DNA from: a virus
IMG/VR virus record: IMGVR_UViG_3300021057_000013
Span: 1-56,984 of that record
Length of the DNA: 56,984 nt
Strand: one strand, 5' to 3'
This document shows positions 13,728 through 22,425 of this stretch, in pieces. A model generated the notes under the pieces. The model worked only from the letters and a program-made list of their open reading frames with translations, made no database searches and was not told the origin of the DNA. A program made the position numbers and the translations under genes. The stretch's first letter is position 1; each line of letters starts with the position of its first letter.

Positions 13728-15467
13728 TTACATCTGCAACTCAGCGAGCAGGCCATACTGCTCGAAGCTGGGGTTATTGTTGTCACCGTAGAACGAGGGC
13801 GCGCTGGCGTTGCCAGATTCACACGCCGACCAGTAATGGAACCCCGCCGCTGGCGTCGCGACGCCTCCGCCCACCGCTGAGCCGTTGGCTGCAACGTTGG
13901 TCGCCCAACGCCCCACGCGCCCTGTAAACGCAGTGGTTGAATCATGGCACGTGCCAAGCAGCACCGCGTTTCCGGCGCCACCCGTGATCAGGGAACCGTA
14001 GCTGGCCTGCGTCGAGTCCTCGGCCAGCCCTACGACATAGCTCACCCGATAGGTGCTGGAGTTGTTCGCGGCCCGGATTGTGCTCGAGTTGTAACTCCAA
14101 CTGTTCGTCGAGTCGAAAACGCCCACGAACACACGGCGCCGATTGGCGTGGTTCCAGAGATAGAGCTTTGCCTCGGTGCCGCCCGCTGCCGGAGCCGTGG
14201 TCAACCCCGAAAACTGCGTCTCGCCGGCCACTGTGGCCCTTCCGCTGCCGAGATATCGGTAAGTTGCATCGCCCGTGGTATAGCAAACCCCCGTGCTGCA
14301 GTCCAGCGCGGTCGCTCTGGTCGAATCATTCGACCAGAGAATCATCCGCAACTTGGGTGTGCCGCTGGCCTGGTAGGCGAAATAGTCCAGGTTTTTGCCG
14401 GCGGGCACTTTGAATGTGATTGATTCGGAGCTCGAGCTGGTCGCGGCATTGTTGAGGGTTACGGTATTGCCGGCGATGCTGCTGATCGTCGTGCTGCCGG
14501 GAATGCCGGTGCCGGTGACTTCCATCGTCGCCACCAGCTGGCTGGCGTCCGTGCAGACAATCGTTGTGTCGCTGTCGAGCGTGCAGCTCTGGGTATCGGT
14601 CAATTTGATCGATTTTTCAGTTGTGGTGTAGGTTTCCCAGCTGTCGCCGTCCCAGAGCGCGATCCGGTTGCCCGTGGCTGGCACCCAAAAAACCTGTGTT
14701 TTGGCCAGCTGGTCGCTGGTCATGTAGGGCGCAGCGGTTACCAGGCTCAGGCGGAACTCGTTGAGGCTGAGCGGGACAACGCCAGATCCGCCGCTGAGGC
14801 TATCGATCTGGGTCTGCAGGTTGCTGGTAGCTCCGTCGAGATAGCCGAGCTCGGTATCGCTGACGGTGCCGGATACAGCGACCTTGCCTGTGCCATCCGA
14901 GATCAAAGCGCGACTGGCCGTCAGGGTTTCGGTGTCGATCGAGGTTGCTGAGCCGGTGATCGTGGCCTGTTTGCCGTCGATCTGGCCCTGCAGTGCGCTT
15001 GTCACGCCGTCGAGATAGCCCAGCTCGGTATCGGATACCGTGCCGCTGACCTCGATTTTGCCGCTGGCATTGGAGATCAGCGCCCGATTGGCCGTCAGAT
15101 CCTCGGTGTCGATTGTGCTGCCGGCACCCGTCAGGGCCGCGCCGCCGATCGCGGTTTCGATCCCGCCAGAGGTCAGCTTGTAGAGGCTGCCGCCCCGGAA
15201 ATAGAGCTTGAGCCGGCTGGCAGCCGGATTGCCCGGCGTGCTGCCGAGCTCGGGCAAATCGAGGGCATTGGCATCGTCGATCAGGATGCTGGAGTCCTGC
15301 AGGAGTTTGCCCGTCGTGCCGTTGAAGCGCGGGATCGCATTGTCGGCCGTGCTGGTGGCCCCGATGACATTGCCGCCGCCGCCGGTCGTATACGCGCCCC
15401 AGCCGGGGCCCGTCGTCGAGAGGAAGAGGAGGAGAGGGAGGAGGAGCCAGGCGATGGGTTTTTGCAT
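13728..15467 (-). CDS. Tail fibre / receptor-binding protein with N-terminal signal-like sequence
   Basis: 579 residues from ATG 15467 (GAGGAG upstream). Residues 1-25 (MQKPIAWLLLPLLLFLSTTG...) read exactly like a Sec signal peptide, which is odd for a virion protein. Two repeats of SGTVSDTELGYLDG plus short QIDxK coils (about 150-240) are typical of trimeric phage fibres. The C-terminal ~330 residues are Ser/Thr/Gly-rich and beta-like, the probable receptor-binding head. It lies at the promoter-distal end of the late tail operon. The first residues could instead be an anchor. Confidence 0.75.
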   Translation of the reverse strand: MQKPIAWLLLPLLLFLSTTGPGWGAYTTGGGGNVIGATSTADNAIPRFNGTTGKLLQDSSILIDDANALDLPELGSTPGNPAASRLKLYFRGGSLYKLTSGGIETAIGGAALTGAGSTIDTEDLTANRALISNASGKIEVSGTVSDTELGYLDGVTSALQGQIDGKQATITGSATSIDTETLTASRALISDGTGKVAVSGTVSDTELGYLDGATSNLQTQIDSLSGGSGVVPLSLNEFRLSLVTAAPYMTSDQLAKTQVFWVPATGNRIALWDGDSWETYTTTEKSIKLTDTQSCTLDSDTTIVCTDASQLVATMEVTGTGIPGSTTISSIAGNTVTLNNAATSSSSESITFKVPAGKNLDYFAYQASGTPKLRMILWSNDSTRATALDCSTGVCYTTGDATYRYLGSGRATVAGETQFSGLTTAPAAGGTEAKLYLWNHANRRRVFVGVFDSTNSWSYNSSTIRAANNSSTYRVSYVVGLAEDSTQASYGSLITGGAGNAVLLGTCHDSTTAFTGRVGRWATNVAANGSAVGGGVATPAAGFHYWSACESGNASAPSFYGDNNNPSFEQYGLLAELQM

Positions 15468-15477
15468 GGTTAGCTCC

Positions 15478-15684
15478 TCAGGGCTGCGGATGCCAGTAGC
15501 CGATGGCAGGCTGATCCGTTGACGAGCGCTCCACCTCAGACTGAAACTCGACATACGGGCTCTCCAGCCGGAACACGTGCAGATCCAGCCGGTCGCCCGA
15601 ATGGGTGTTGGACACCATGGCCGGCACGGTCTCTGCCTCGCTGGCCGAGTTGATATAGGTAAATAAAACAGTGCTTCCCAGCAT
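15478..15684 (-). CDS. Hypothetical small tail-region protein
   Basis: 68 residues, with SD AAAGGAGATATAT. Compact beta-type composition (RLDLHVFRLESPYVEFQSEVE). It lies between the fibre genes and is likely a minor virion or assembly protein. Not recognised. Confidence 0.55.
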   Translation of the reverse strand: MLGSTVLFTYINSASEAETVPAMVSNTHSGDRLDLHVFRLESPYVEFQSEVERSSTDQPAIGYWHPQP

Positions 15685-15717
15685 ATATATCTCCTTTGAA
15701 ATTTCAGATCGGGGACA

Positions 15718-15939
15718 TCAGACGCTCTCCAGGCTGGCGCGCCAGGCGTCGACGGCAGCCTGGTGCTCGGCCTGGTAGGCGGCAAGTTCGGCCTTGGTCA
15801 TCACGGTCCAGCCCGGCGGGCAGGCGGCCGGGTCGATGGCTTCGATCACCTCGGCGGTCCACTGCGGGGGAATGCCCAGCAGCATCTCCGGGCTCTCGGG
15901 CCGATCGGCATAGAACTGCACGGCGCACTGGTCGCTCAT
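15718..15939 (-). CDS. Hypothetical small tail-region protein
   Basis: 73 residues, overlapping the end of the collagen-like fibre gene by 4 bases. It has PPGWTVMTKAELAAYQAEHQAAVDAW near the end, a pattern found in small tail-fibre-assembly-like proteins of phages. It is probably a fibre-associated factor. Confidence 0.6.
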   Translation of the reverse strand: MSDQCAVQFYADRPESPEMLLGIPPQWTAEVIEAIDPAACPPGWTVMTKAELAAYQAEHQAAVDAWRASLESV

Positions 15940-16769
15940 CGTGGCGCCGCGAAGTAGAGAAATTGGCGGTAGTAGTCAATCAGCAGAGCCTGGTTGACGC
16001 CGTTGCCGATCGACTTTTCCAGCTTGGCCGCCACGCCGAAATGCCGGCCGGCCCCGGTGGGCAAATTGGTGGTCAGGATCTGCGCCAGCGCCCCGTTGAT
16101 GTAAAACTCGGCGGCCAGGGGCATCAGGCGAATCCGCAGGTGCGTAAAGGCCTGGTTGGTCACCAGAACGGCGCCGGCGTTTTTCGTCCGGCTGCTGTTG
16201 CTGGCCGTGCAGCAGCGCCAGGTCAGGCCCTGGCTGTCGTCGTACTCAAAATACGCGCCGTCGACATGATCCCCGGCCGCGACGGTGTCGCCGAATCCGA
16301 TGCGCAAGCTGTAGCGTTGCGTTGGCGTGCTCAGGTTCAAGGGGAGAATCCGCCATTCCTGCTCGAGCGTGCCCAGGCTGGCGAGGTAATTGGCCGTGCC
16401 CCGGTGGATGCAGGCCCGGCCGCTGGCCGAGGTCCCGGCGTTAAGCTGGACGACCCCCGCGGCATTCAAGAGCGGGTCCACGCCGGTGGCGACAATGGCA
16501 AAGCCGCTGCCGCTGCCAGCACTTACCGTCTGCCAGTTCAGATTGCCCGCGACGGAGCCCTCGTCCCAGTCGTCAAAGGCATACCGCGCCGCCGATCCGG
16601 AGACAGCCCCCTCGCCGGGCAGCCCTTGGGGTCCGATCAGGCCCTGAATCCCCTGCGGTCCTGTCAGGCCCCGGGGCCCCGTCGGGCCTTGAGGTCCCTG
16701 CGGGCCGGGAATCCCGGCCAGGTAAAAGGGCACGGCCGGCTTAGATCGCCCGCGCGCGGCGAATCGCAT
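15936..16769 (-). CDS. Collagen-like tail fibre protein
   Basis: 277 residues. Residues ~19-51 carry about eleven Gly-X-Y triplets (GIPGPQGPQGPTGPRGLTG...), the collagen-like triple-helix stalk seen in phage fibres. The remaining ~220 residues form a beta-rich trimeric-lectin-like C-terminal domain. It lies between the endolysin-like gene and the signal-peptide fibre gene, in the same overlapping series, so it is likely a second fibre or an adaptor. Confidence 0.8.
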   Translation of the reverse strand: MRFAARGRSKPAVPFYLAGIPGPQGPQGPTGPRGLTGPQGIQGLIGPQGLPGEGAVSGSAARYAFDDWDEGSVAGNLNWQTVSAGSGSGFAIVATGVDPLLNAAGVVQLNAGTSASGRACIHRGTANYLASLGTLEQEWRILPLNLSTPTQRYSLRIGFGDTVAAGDHVDGAYFEYDDSQGLTWRCCTASNSSRTKNAGAVLVTNQAFTHLRIRLMPLAAEFYINGALAQILTTNLPTGAGRHFGVAAKLEKSIGNGVNQALLIDYYRQFLYFAAPR

Positions 16770-16781
16770 ACCAGAAGAGCG

Positions 16782-17309
16782 TCATTTTGCCCCCGGAAAC
16801 GCCAGGCCGGCCGGCAGCTGGACCGAGCCGAGGCCCCAGTCGCAGTAGAGATCGGTAAAGGCCCCGTAGCCGTTGTAGAGGTTGACCAGCTTCTTGAGCT
16901 CGGGCAGCAGCAGGCCCAGGCAGCCGGCCGTGCCGGGGGTGCCCGCGTCGAGGTGAATCCCGATCGCGCGGTTGCGCCCGGCGAGATCCGTGCAGCTGGT
17001 CGGGATCCAGATAGGCGAATTGATCACGGGCCAGAGGGCGCTGTAATCGTTCGGCGCACCCTTCCAATCGATCGGGCCCAGGGTGTAATGCCCCTCCGGG
17101 CAGGGCTCGTAAATGCCGGGCTTTTGATTCGCCCAGGTGCGAAAGGTCTGCCGATTGGCCAGCCCTGAGCGCGCGACGACCTGGCCAATGTGCTTGTAGC
17201 CGGATTTGCCCTGGCCCAGGCTGATGCGGGCGAAGGCATGCAGATGGATAGCGTAAAGGCCCGTGGCCGGGTCTTTCTTGCCCTTGCGGGCGACGAGGAT
17301 GTTTTTCAT
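16782..17309 (-). CDS. YkuD-like (L,D-transpeptidase-fold) protein, putative endolysin
   Basis: 175 residues. AIGIHLDAGTPGTAGCLGLL (about 130-149) matches the H...(S/T)xGC(L/R) signature of the YkuD fold: His near 134, Cys near 144. TLGPIDWKG precedes it as in that family. YkuD-fold phage proteins act on peptidoglycan peptides. Its position next to holin-like genes supports an endolysin role. A virion-associated lysin is another possibility. No signal peptide. Confidence 0.6.
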   Translation of the reverse strand: MKNILVARKGKKDPATGLYAIHLHAFARISLGQGKSGYKHIGQVVARSGLANRQTFRTWANQKPGIYEPCPEGHYTLGPIDWKGAPNDYSALWPVINSPIWIPTSCTDLAGRNRAIGIHLDAGTPGTAGCLGLLLPELKKLVNLYNGYGAFTDLYCDWGLGSVQLPAGLAFPGAK

Positions 17310-17317
17310 GGGGGCTC

Positions 17318-17836
17318 CTAATTCAGATTGCTGACCTTGACGCGGGCGATGAAGCGGAAGAAGGCCAGATCGCTCAGGTCCTCGGCCGGAATCAGCACGG
17401 CCAGGCGCTCGTTTTCATTGCCGCGAAGGATCGGCCGGTCGCGCTCGGGGAAGGGCTGGGTCGTGACCCGGGTGCCGCGGGTGGCGCCGCTGCTCGAGCC
17501 CAGCGGGGTCAGATCGAAGCCCGCCAGCCACCAGCCCTCTGTTTTGGTAACCTCGGCCCCGGCGCCCAGATCGACGAGCTCTGTTGGGCCGTCGGCGTCC
17601 TCGATCACGATCCGGACCCCATCGGGCGACAGCTCGGGCAAATTGCCGAAGGTGTTGTAATCGGCGTCGTCGTCGTGGATCAGGCCGATCAGCTCGATCA
17701 GTTCATAGACCTCGTCGGCGGCCGGCGCGAGCACAAAGCGGGTGTACCCGCCGGCTGCGGAATAGTCCTCGTTCGCGTCGAGCTGGGCGCTGTCGCCGAG
17801 CTTGTGCAGGGTAATCGGATTGAAGCCGTCGCGCAT
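17318..17836 (-). CDS. Structural protein, paralogue of 38064-38576
   Basis: 172 residues, beta-rich. Its C-terminal pattern (LIPAEDLSDLAFFRFIARVKV) matches that of the head-region gene at 38064-38576 (LPAEDFSGLDGHYFLARGTV), as do the N-terminal (F)LAP and middle IGLIHDD-type segments, suggesting a duplicated virion domain. Its role may be decoration or fibre attachment. Confidence 0.6.
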   Translation of the reverse strand: MRDGFNPITLHKLGDSAQLDANEDYSAAGGYTRFVLAPAADEVYELIELIGLIHDDDADYNTFGNLPELSPDGVRIVIEDADGPTELVDLGAGAEVTKTEGWWLAGFDLTPLGSSSGATRGTRVTTQPFPERDRPILRGNENERLAVLIPAEDLSDLAFFRFIARVKVSNLN

Positions 17837-17848
17837 GATGCGGTCCTT

Positions 17849-18004
17849 TCATTCGGGCAGGATGGTGACGAGGGCCAGGATCATGATCGTGGCCACGCCG
17901 AGAAACAGGGCATGGTTAGCCGGGCGGTGGTTGATCCTCTTGAAGAGGCCCAGAGCCAGAGGGCTGCAGATCAGAGCTGCTGCCGCCAGGGTTTTGGGAG
18001 ACAT
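17849..18004 (-). CDS. Small membrane protein overlapping holin, antiholin candidate
   Basis: 51 residues with two hydrophobic stretches (residues 5-20 and 31-50) separated by a basic turn (FKRINHRPAN). It starts inside the holin-like gene in another frame and overlaps it by 89 bases. Two-helix proteins in this position often act as pinholin, antiholin or spanin partners. This is inferred from position and topology only. Confidence 0.5.
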   Translation of the reverse strand: MSPKTLAAAALICSPLALGLFKRINHRPANHALFLGVATIMILALVTILPE

Positions 18005-18305
18005 AGGCGTTAAGCCGTCCTTTCGCTTTGGTTTCGAGATAGCGCATGGTTTCGCCCAGGCCGATCCAGCCGATCAGGGCCGCGCCGACGAAGACATAGC
18101 CGCGGCTCAGGTTCGGATTCAGGATGTCGCGCAGCAGCGGCGGCAGCAGGCCGCCGGCCGCTCCCATGAAGCCATTGGCCAGCAGCAGCCAGCCCAGCGC
18201 ACGGCCGCGGGCGCCGGCCGCCAGGTTGTCGCTGAAGGTCCGGGCCAGGCTGAAGAAGATGGCGATCCCCACACAGAGCAGCAGCTCGAGCAGGGCCGGG
18301 CTCAT
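17916..18305 (-). CDS. Holin-like membrane protein
   Basis: 129 residues. Three hydrophobic stretches (residues ~3-22, 37-55 and 70-88) with short basic links and a Pro/Ser-rich soluble tail fit a class I holin. The start overlaps the previous stop (ATGA). It lies upstream of the YkuD-like gene and next to the small two-helix protein, giving a lysis cassette. No lysis family can be named with certainty. Confidence 0.6.
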   Translation of the reverse strand: MSPALLELLLCVGIAIFFSLARTFSDNLAAGARGRALGWLLLANGFMGAAGGLLPPLLRDILNPNLSRGYVFVGAALIGWIGLGETMRYLETKAKGRLNAYVSQNPGGSSSDLQPSGSGPLQEDQPPPG

Positions 18306-18739
18306 GGCGCGCCGCCGGGAGGGCGCCCAGGCTGAGTGCTCGCGCGCACGGGGCTGATCGCCGGTGGCGGGCTCGGCGTGCGGCCGGGCGTCGAGGGCGC
18401 GGGGTTGAAGGCCCCGCCGACGGAAATCGGCTTGCTGGTTTCGAACCAGAGGCCGACATTGAAGGCCTTCAGGCAGCCGTCGATCATGCCTGGCAGCAGG
18501 CAGGTTTTGACGTACCGGGTGATCTCGGGATCGACCAGAACGGAATTGACAAGGGCGTAGCTGGCCAGAGCAAACTCCAGCGCCTCTTTTTTGCGGATGT
18601 CCGGCGGGGCCTGGCTCAGCTCGGACTGGGCCCATTGCACGGCCTCGGTCGCAGCGATCCAAAGCAGGCCCATCCGGGCCGGGGTCAGGAAGCGGGCGGC
18701 GGCTGCCGGCACGGCGGCGCTGACAAAGTTCAAAGCCAT
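18302..18739 (-). CDS. Hypothetical protein upstream of holin
   Basis: 145 residues from ATG 18739. The first ~105 residues are helical with hydrophobic patches (FLTPARMGLLWIAATEAVQWA); the end is a Pro/Ser-rich linker. ATGA-coupled to the holin-like gene. It could be a lysis accessory or a virion protein. Confidence 0.55.
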   Translation of the reverse strand: MALNFVSAAVPAAAARFLTPARMGLLWIAATEAVQWAQSELSQAPPDIRKKEALEFALASYALVNSVLVDPEITRYVKTCLLPGMIDGCLKAFNVGLWFETSKPISVGGAFNPAPSTPGRTPSPPPAISPVRASTQPGRPPGGAP

Positions 18740-18775
18740 AGTGTACTTTCTCTCTTTCGATAGCAATCTCAGGGC

Positions 18776-19576
18776 TCAGATGCGGACCCAGGCCGAGCCA
18801 TTCCATTCCTGCTGCTCATAGGTGGTGGCATGCACGCAGCGCCAGCGCCAGCTCGTGCCGATCCAGACCTGGAACCAGACCCAGTCGGCCTTGGGCTCGA
18901 GGCTGGCGACCCAGCAGCCTTTCAGGCTGGCTGTCAGCCAGTACAGGCAGCGCACGAGGCTTCGCAGCTCGGGGCGCGGCGTGAAGGCCTTGCCATCGGA
19001 AAAGGTGCCGCGGGTCTCGTCGTCGCCGCAGATCGCGCGGTAGGTTTCCGCGGCGTCCTCGTACTCGTTGGCGGTCTGCTGCGGGCGCAGCAGGCGAAAG
19101 GCCGCCGTGGCGCGCCGCGAAACATCGTCATCGGCGGCATGGCCGTAGCGGCAGCGGCCGAAGTAGTAGTGCCCGGCCTCGTGCGCGAGCACCTTGCGGG
19201 CGGCCTGGCAATGGGCCAGGCTGACGGCGCGCTCGGGGCCGGTGTGGACGCCCGCGGTCCAGCCCGGCGGAAACACGCCGATCCAGATCCAGTTCAGCGC
19301 CTGCAGGCCGGCGGCGACCTGGGCGCCGGGCGTGGCCGGATCGTAATCCTCGAGGCAGGGCCGGCGCTCGGCGACGAAGCGATCGAGCTGCGGGTGATCC
19401 ATGTGGCAGACGTTCAGCTCAAGCGGCTCCCAGAGGCCAGGAAAGGGCAGTTGGGCATAGAGCTGATGCAGGGATGTTTGCCAAAAGGCCGGCGGCTGCA
19501 GGGTGTCTGCGGCGCTGATCGGCCAGCGGATCAGGGTCACGCCGTAGGCCAGGGCGGTGGTGACGGGCTGGGTCAT
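18776..19576 (-). CDS. HExxH-type putative zinc metalloprotease
   Basis: 266 residues from ATG 19576. KVLAHEAGHYYFG (about 128-140) is an HExxH zinc motif (H132, E133, H136). A glutamate in EYEDAAE (~171-177) could be the third ligand of a gluzincin. The C-terminal region has a repeated Trp-rich pattern (ADWVWFQVWIGTSWRWR). It lies in the tail-fibre block, so it may cleave virion or host surface proteins. The fold is not otherwise recognised. Confidence 0.6.
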   Translation of the reverse strand: MTQPVTTALAYGVTLIRWPISAADTLQPPAFWQTSLHQLYAQLPFPGLWEPLELNVCHMDHPQLDRFVAERRPCLEDYDPATPGAQVAAGLQALNWIWIGVFPPGWTAGVHTGPERAVSLAHCQAARKVLAHEAGHYYFGRCRYGHAADDDVSRRATAAFRLLRPQQTANEYEDAAETYRAICGDDETRGTFSDGKAFTPRPELRSLVRCLYWLTASLKGCWVASLEPKADWVWFQVWIGTSWRWRCVHATTYEQQEWNGSAWVRI

Positions 19577-19580
19577 AGCC

Positions 19581-20690
19581 TCAGCCCTCGACCCAGTAGA
19601 CGACGCAGAGGCCGGCGCCGGAGGTGCCGCCCGTGCTGCCGCCGGTGGTGTTGCCGCCCGCGCCGCCGCCGCCGTAGGTGCCCGCTGTCGGCGTGCCGCT
19701 GGTGCCGGTGTTGTCGCCGGCCCCGCCGCCGCCGCCGTAGGTGCCGGCCAGCGCCCGGGTGTTGGTGCTGCTGTGCGCGCCCTGGCCGTAGCCGTCAAGC
19801 GTCAGGCCCGGCCCGCCGTCGCGGCCGGTACCGGCCACAGCACTGTCGCCCCCGTCGCCGCCCTTTTGGCCGGCGGTAATGGCCTGCCAGGCCGCGTTTT
19901 GAATATCCACGTCCGTCATGGCTGCCCGGCCGCCGTTGGTCGTGCTGCCGCCACCGGCGCCGCCGAGGCCCGTGCTGCCCGCCCCGCCGGCGGCGCCGCC
20001 CGCGGCGCTCAAATGCGCGCCAAAGCTGCTGGTGTTGCCGGCCGTGCCTGGGTTCGAGCCCGCGCCGCCGGTGCCGCCAGCCGCCGCTGCGCCGCAGGTG
20101 ACGGTTTCGGTCGCGCCCATGCTGCCGGCGGTCAGGATGCCGGTCTTGGCTTCGCCGCCGCCGCCGCCCCCGCCGGATTCGGTGGTGGCTGAGGTATCGC
20201 CGCCGCCCCCGCCGGCCCCGCCGCCGATCAGGGCGACCGAGATCGCATGCAGCGTGGCGGGTTTCGTCCACGTGCCGGAACTGGTAAACACCTGGCGCTT
20301 GAGCTTGCTCCCGCTGGCATTGACCTGGCTTTTGAGCCGGGCATAGGCCGCTGCGTGCTCAAGCCACCAGCGCGAGCGGTTGGTGTCGTTCAGAATCGTG
20401 CCCAGCAGGGCCGCGCCGTCGCGGCAGAGCCGCTCGGTTCCGAGCGTGCTGCCGGCGAGTGCGCGCAGAGCCGTCTCAGAATTGCTGACCTCGGTTTGCG
20501 CCAGGGCCGCGCCCAGGATCGCATTGGCCGAGGTCGCATTGGCAAAGAGCTGATCGCAGGCGGCGCGATTGTTCAGCAGCTCGCGCAGGGCCGCGAGCGT
20601 GCTCGCCGTCCCGAGCGCCGTCTGAAGCGAAGCGGCGTTGTAGCTGCCCTGGAGCAGGCTGTTTTTGAGTGTGAGCGAGGTAATCGTCAT
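19581..20690 (-). CDS. Glycine-rich tail fibre protein
   Basis: 369 residues. The N-terminal 140 residues are helical; then FTSSGTWTKP starts a glycine-rich domain (about 145-365) with runs of GGGGG and repeated GGAGG/TYGGGGG, the layout of glycine-rich phage adhesins whose loops contact the receptor. The ATG at 20690 overlaps the next gene upstream. Probably a receptor-binding component. Confidence 0.8.
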   Translation of the reverse strand: MTITSLTLKNSLLQGSYNAASLQTALGTASTLAALRELLNNRAACDQLFANATSANAILGAALAQTEVSNSETALRALAGSTLGTERLCRDGAALLGTILNDTNRSRWWLEHAAAYARLKSQVNASGSKLKRQVFTSSGTWTKPATLHAISVALIGGGAGGGGGDTSATTESGGGGGGGEAKTGILTAGSMGATETVTCGAAAAGGTGGAGSNPGTAGNTSSFGAHLSAAGGAAGGAGSTGLGGAGGGSTTNGGRAAMTDVDIQNAAWQAITAGQKGGDGGDSAVAGTGRDGGPGLTLDGYGQGAHSSTNTRALAGTYGGGGGAGDNTGTSGTPTAGTYGGGGAGGNTTGGSTGGTSGAGLCVVYWVEG

Positions 20691-21553
20691 TCAACAGGCC
20701 TTTCGAGTTTGATGGTGAAGCGCAGCAGGCCGGGCGTGATGGCGCCGCCGGATGTGTTGCGCAGGCGCACGATGATCGCCCCGGCGCTGATCCAGGCGCC
20801 GACCTGGGCCAGGCCGGCGAGCAGGGGCGCGGGCGTGACGGTCAGGGCATCGGTGCCGCGCAGATCCGGGATCAGGGTGGGCGCAGGCGTCAGCACGATC
20901 TCGAGATCAGTCGAAGCCGCCAGGCTGCTGGAGGCAACAGCGGTCATCTGGAAAATCCAGGTGCTGGTCCGCACCGCGCCGGCGGGCAGCGCCGTCAGCG
21001 TATCGATCTCGGCCTGCAGTTCCTCGATCTGGTTGAGCAGCGCGCCGGCATGGGCCTGGATCAGCTCCTCGGCGGCCTCGGTGCCGAGCACCTCGAGCAG
21101 GTGCTCGTTGGTGCTGCCGGCAGCGTCGAGCGTGTACTTGCCGTCGGGCGTGATCCCTGTGGCGCTGGAGAGCCGGTAAATGCCCAGGCCGGGCACATGG
21201 ATTTTGACGCCCGCCGGCAGGTAGGTCATGTCGCCGCCAGCCGCCTCGTCGCCGGTCAGAGCGTTGTAAACGCCGAGTTTTTGGGTATCCGAGATCGTGA
21301 TCAGCTCGCGGGTGTTGCGGACCTCGCCGGGCACATCGGGCGCAGCGCTCAGCGCCGAAACCAGCGTGATCTGATTGCCGGCGATGCTGCTGATCTTGCC
21401 GCGCTCGAGCGTGCCGCCGACCTCGATATTGAGCCACTGGCCCGCGACCAAATTGGTCGCCGAGGACACCGTAAAGGTCGTGCTCGTCGGCGCCGGGCTG
21501 GCGCTGACCGTGAGGATTTCCGGGGCGATGCCCGGGATGTGATCGAGCGCCAT
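20687..21553 (-). CDS. Tail/baseplate-region structural protein
   Basis: 288 residues, beta-rich N-terminal half (TFTVSSATNLVAGQWLNIEVGG), a short coiled coil (~165-185) and a beta-rich C-terminus. This pattern fits a fibre-attachment or baseplate protein. It overlaps both neighbours by 1-4 bases. No specific family. Confidence 0.6.
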   Translation of the reverse strand: MALDHIPGIAPEILTVSASPAPTSTTFTVSSATNLVAGQWLNIEVGGTLERGKISSIAGNQITLVSALSAAPDVPGEVRNTRELITISDTQKLGVYNALTGDEAAGGDMTYLPAGVKIHVPGLGIYRLSSATGITPDGKYTLDAAGSTNEHLLEVLGTEAAEELIQAHAGALLNQIEELQAEIDTLTALPAGAVRTSTWIFQMTAVASSSLAASTDLEIVLTPAPTLIPDLRGTDALTVTPAPLLAGLAQVGAWISAGAIIVRLRNTSGGAITPGLLRFTIKLERPVE

Positions 21554-22416
21554 CAGTCCAGGCTCGCGCAGGCCAGAATGTAATCATAGAGGAGCGAGAT
21601 CGAGGAATCCTTGAGCTGCTCGATCCGCTTGCGGTTCATCATGGTGCCGGTGTTGGCGCTGCTGGTCGTCGCCCCGCCGAGGAAGCAGGCGGCTTCCGAG
21701 TGCAGGGCCTTGACCGTATCGCCGCTTTGGGGGATATCGCCGGCATCGAAGGCCCCGGCCCCGCTCAGGGAGCCGCCCGTGATATCGGTGACAGTCAGAT
21801 CCGCGCCGGAGATGGCGCTGACGGTGCAGTTGTAGGTGTTGTTCGCCGTTTCGACCTGGATCCGGCCGTCGACCACGAAGCCGGTGGCGCTGGCGACGGT
21901 GATCACGGTGGTGGTGCTGCTGCTGACGGTGGTGTTGCCGGTGGGATTGCCCTCGGTCTTTTTGAGGTAGGTCGTGGCATAGAAGGTGCTGACCCCGTCC
22001 TCGTACAGCTCAGCGGGCGTGGCCCGGTAAATCTCGTTCCCGAGGGTGGTGTCGGCAAAGAGCGTCGCATCGTACTTGGTGCCGACGGCGAACTTTTCGA
22101 TAAAGAGCGTCTGATTGGCCCCGGGCGTGGTCTGCGCGCCCTTCAGCCGGGCGAAAAACTCGGTGTAGAAGCCGCGCACCAGCTTGTTTTCGCCGCCTTG
22201 GCGGCCCAGGATCCGGGTGTGGCGTACCTCGCCGCGGCGGATCGCGGCCATCACCTCATGGATCGGCGCGTCCCAGTAGCGGCGCTCCTGGTAGCAGAGC
22301 TGCCGGCGCAGGGCCTCGAGGCTGTCGAGCTCATCGGGCACGGCCAGGGCCACGCAGTGAATCTGGCTGCTGAAGCAGGGCGCTTCGCGCAGGGGCGGGG
22401 GGATCAGATGGGTCAT
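21553..22416 (-). CDS. Tail-region structural protein
   Basis: 287 residues. An N-terminal alpha-rich part (DELDSLEALRRQLCYQERRYWDAPIHEVMAAI) is followed by a beta-rich middle (VVDGRIQVETANNTYNCTVSAISG) similar in style to the neighbouring gene. It lies between the tail hub and fibre genes and is probably a virion component. Confidence 0.6.
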   Translation of the reverse strand: MTHLIPPPLREAPCFSSQIHCVALAVPDELDSLEALRRQLCYQERRYWDAPIHEVMAAIRRGEVRHTRILGRQGGENKLVRGFYTEFFARLKGAQTTPGANQTLFIEKFAVGTKYDATLFADTTLGNEIYRATPAELYEDGVSTFYATTYLKKTEGNPTGNTTVSSSTTTVITVASATGFVVDGRIQVETANNTYNCTVSAISGADLTVTDITGGSLSGAGAFDAGDIPQSGDTVKALHSEAACFLGGATTSSANTGTMMNRKRIEQLKDSSISLLYDYILACASLD

Positions 22417-22425
22417 AGCAGCTCC

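Noticed and set aside
13728-15467. Diversity-generating retroelement acting on the fibre gene
   Set aside because: No reverse transcriptase gene and no template repeat were seen in the window.
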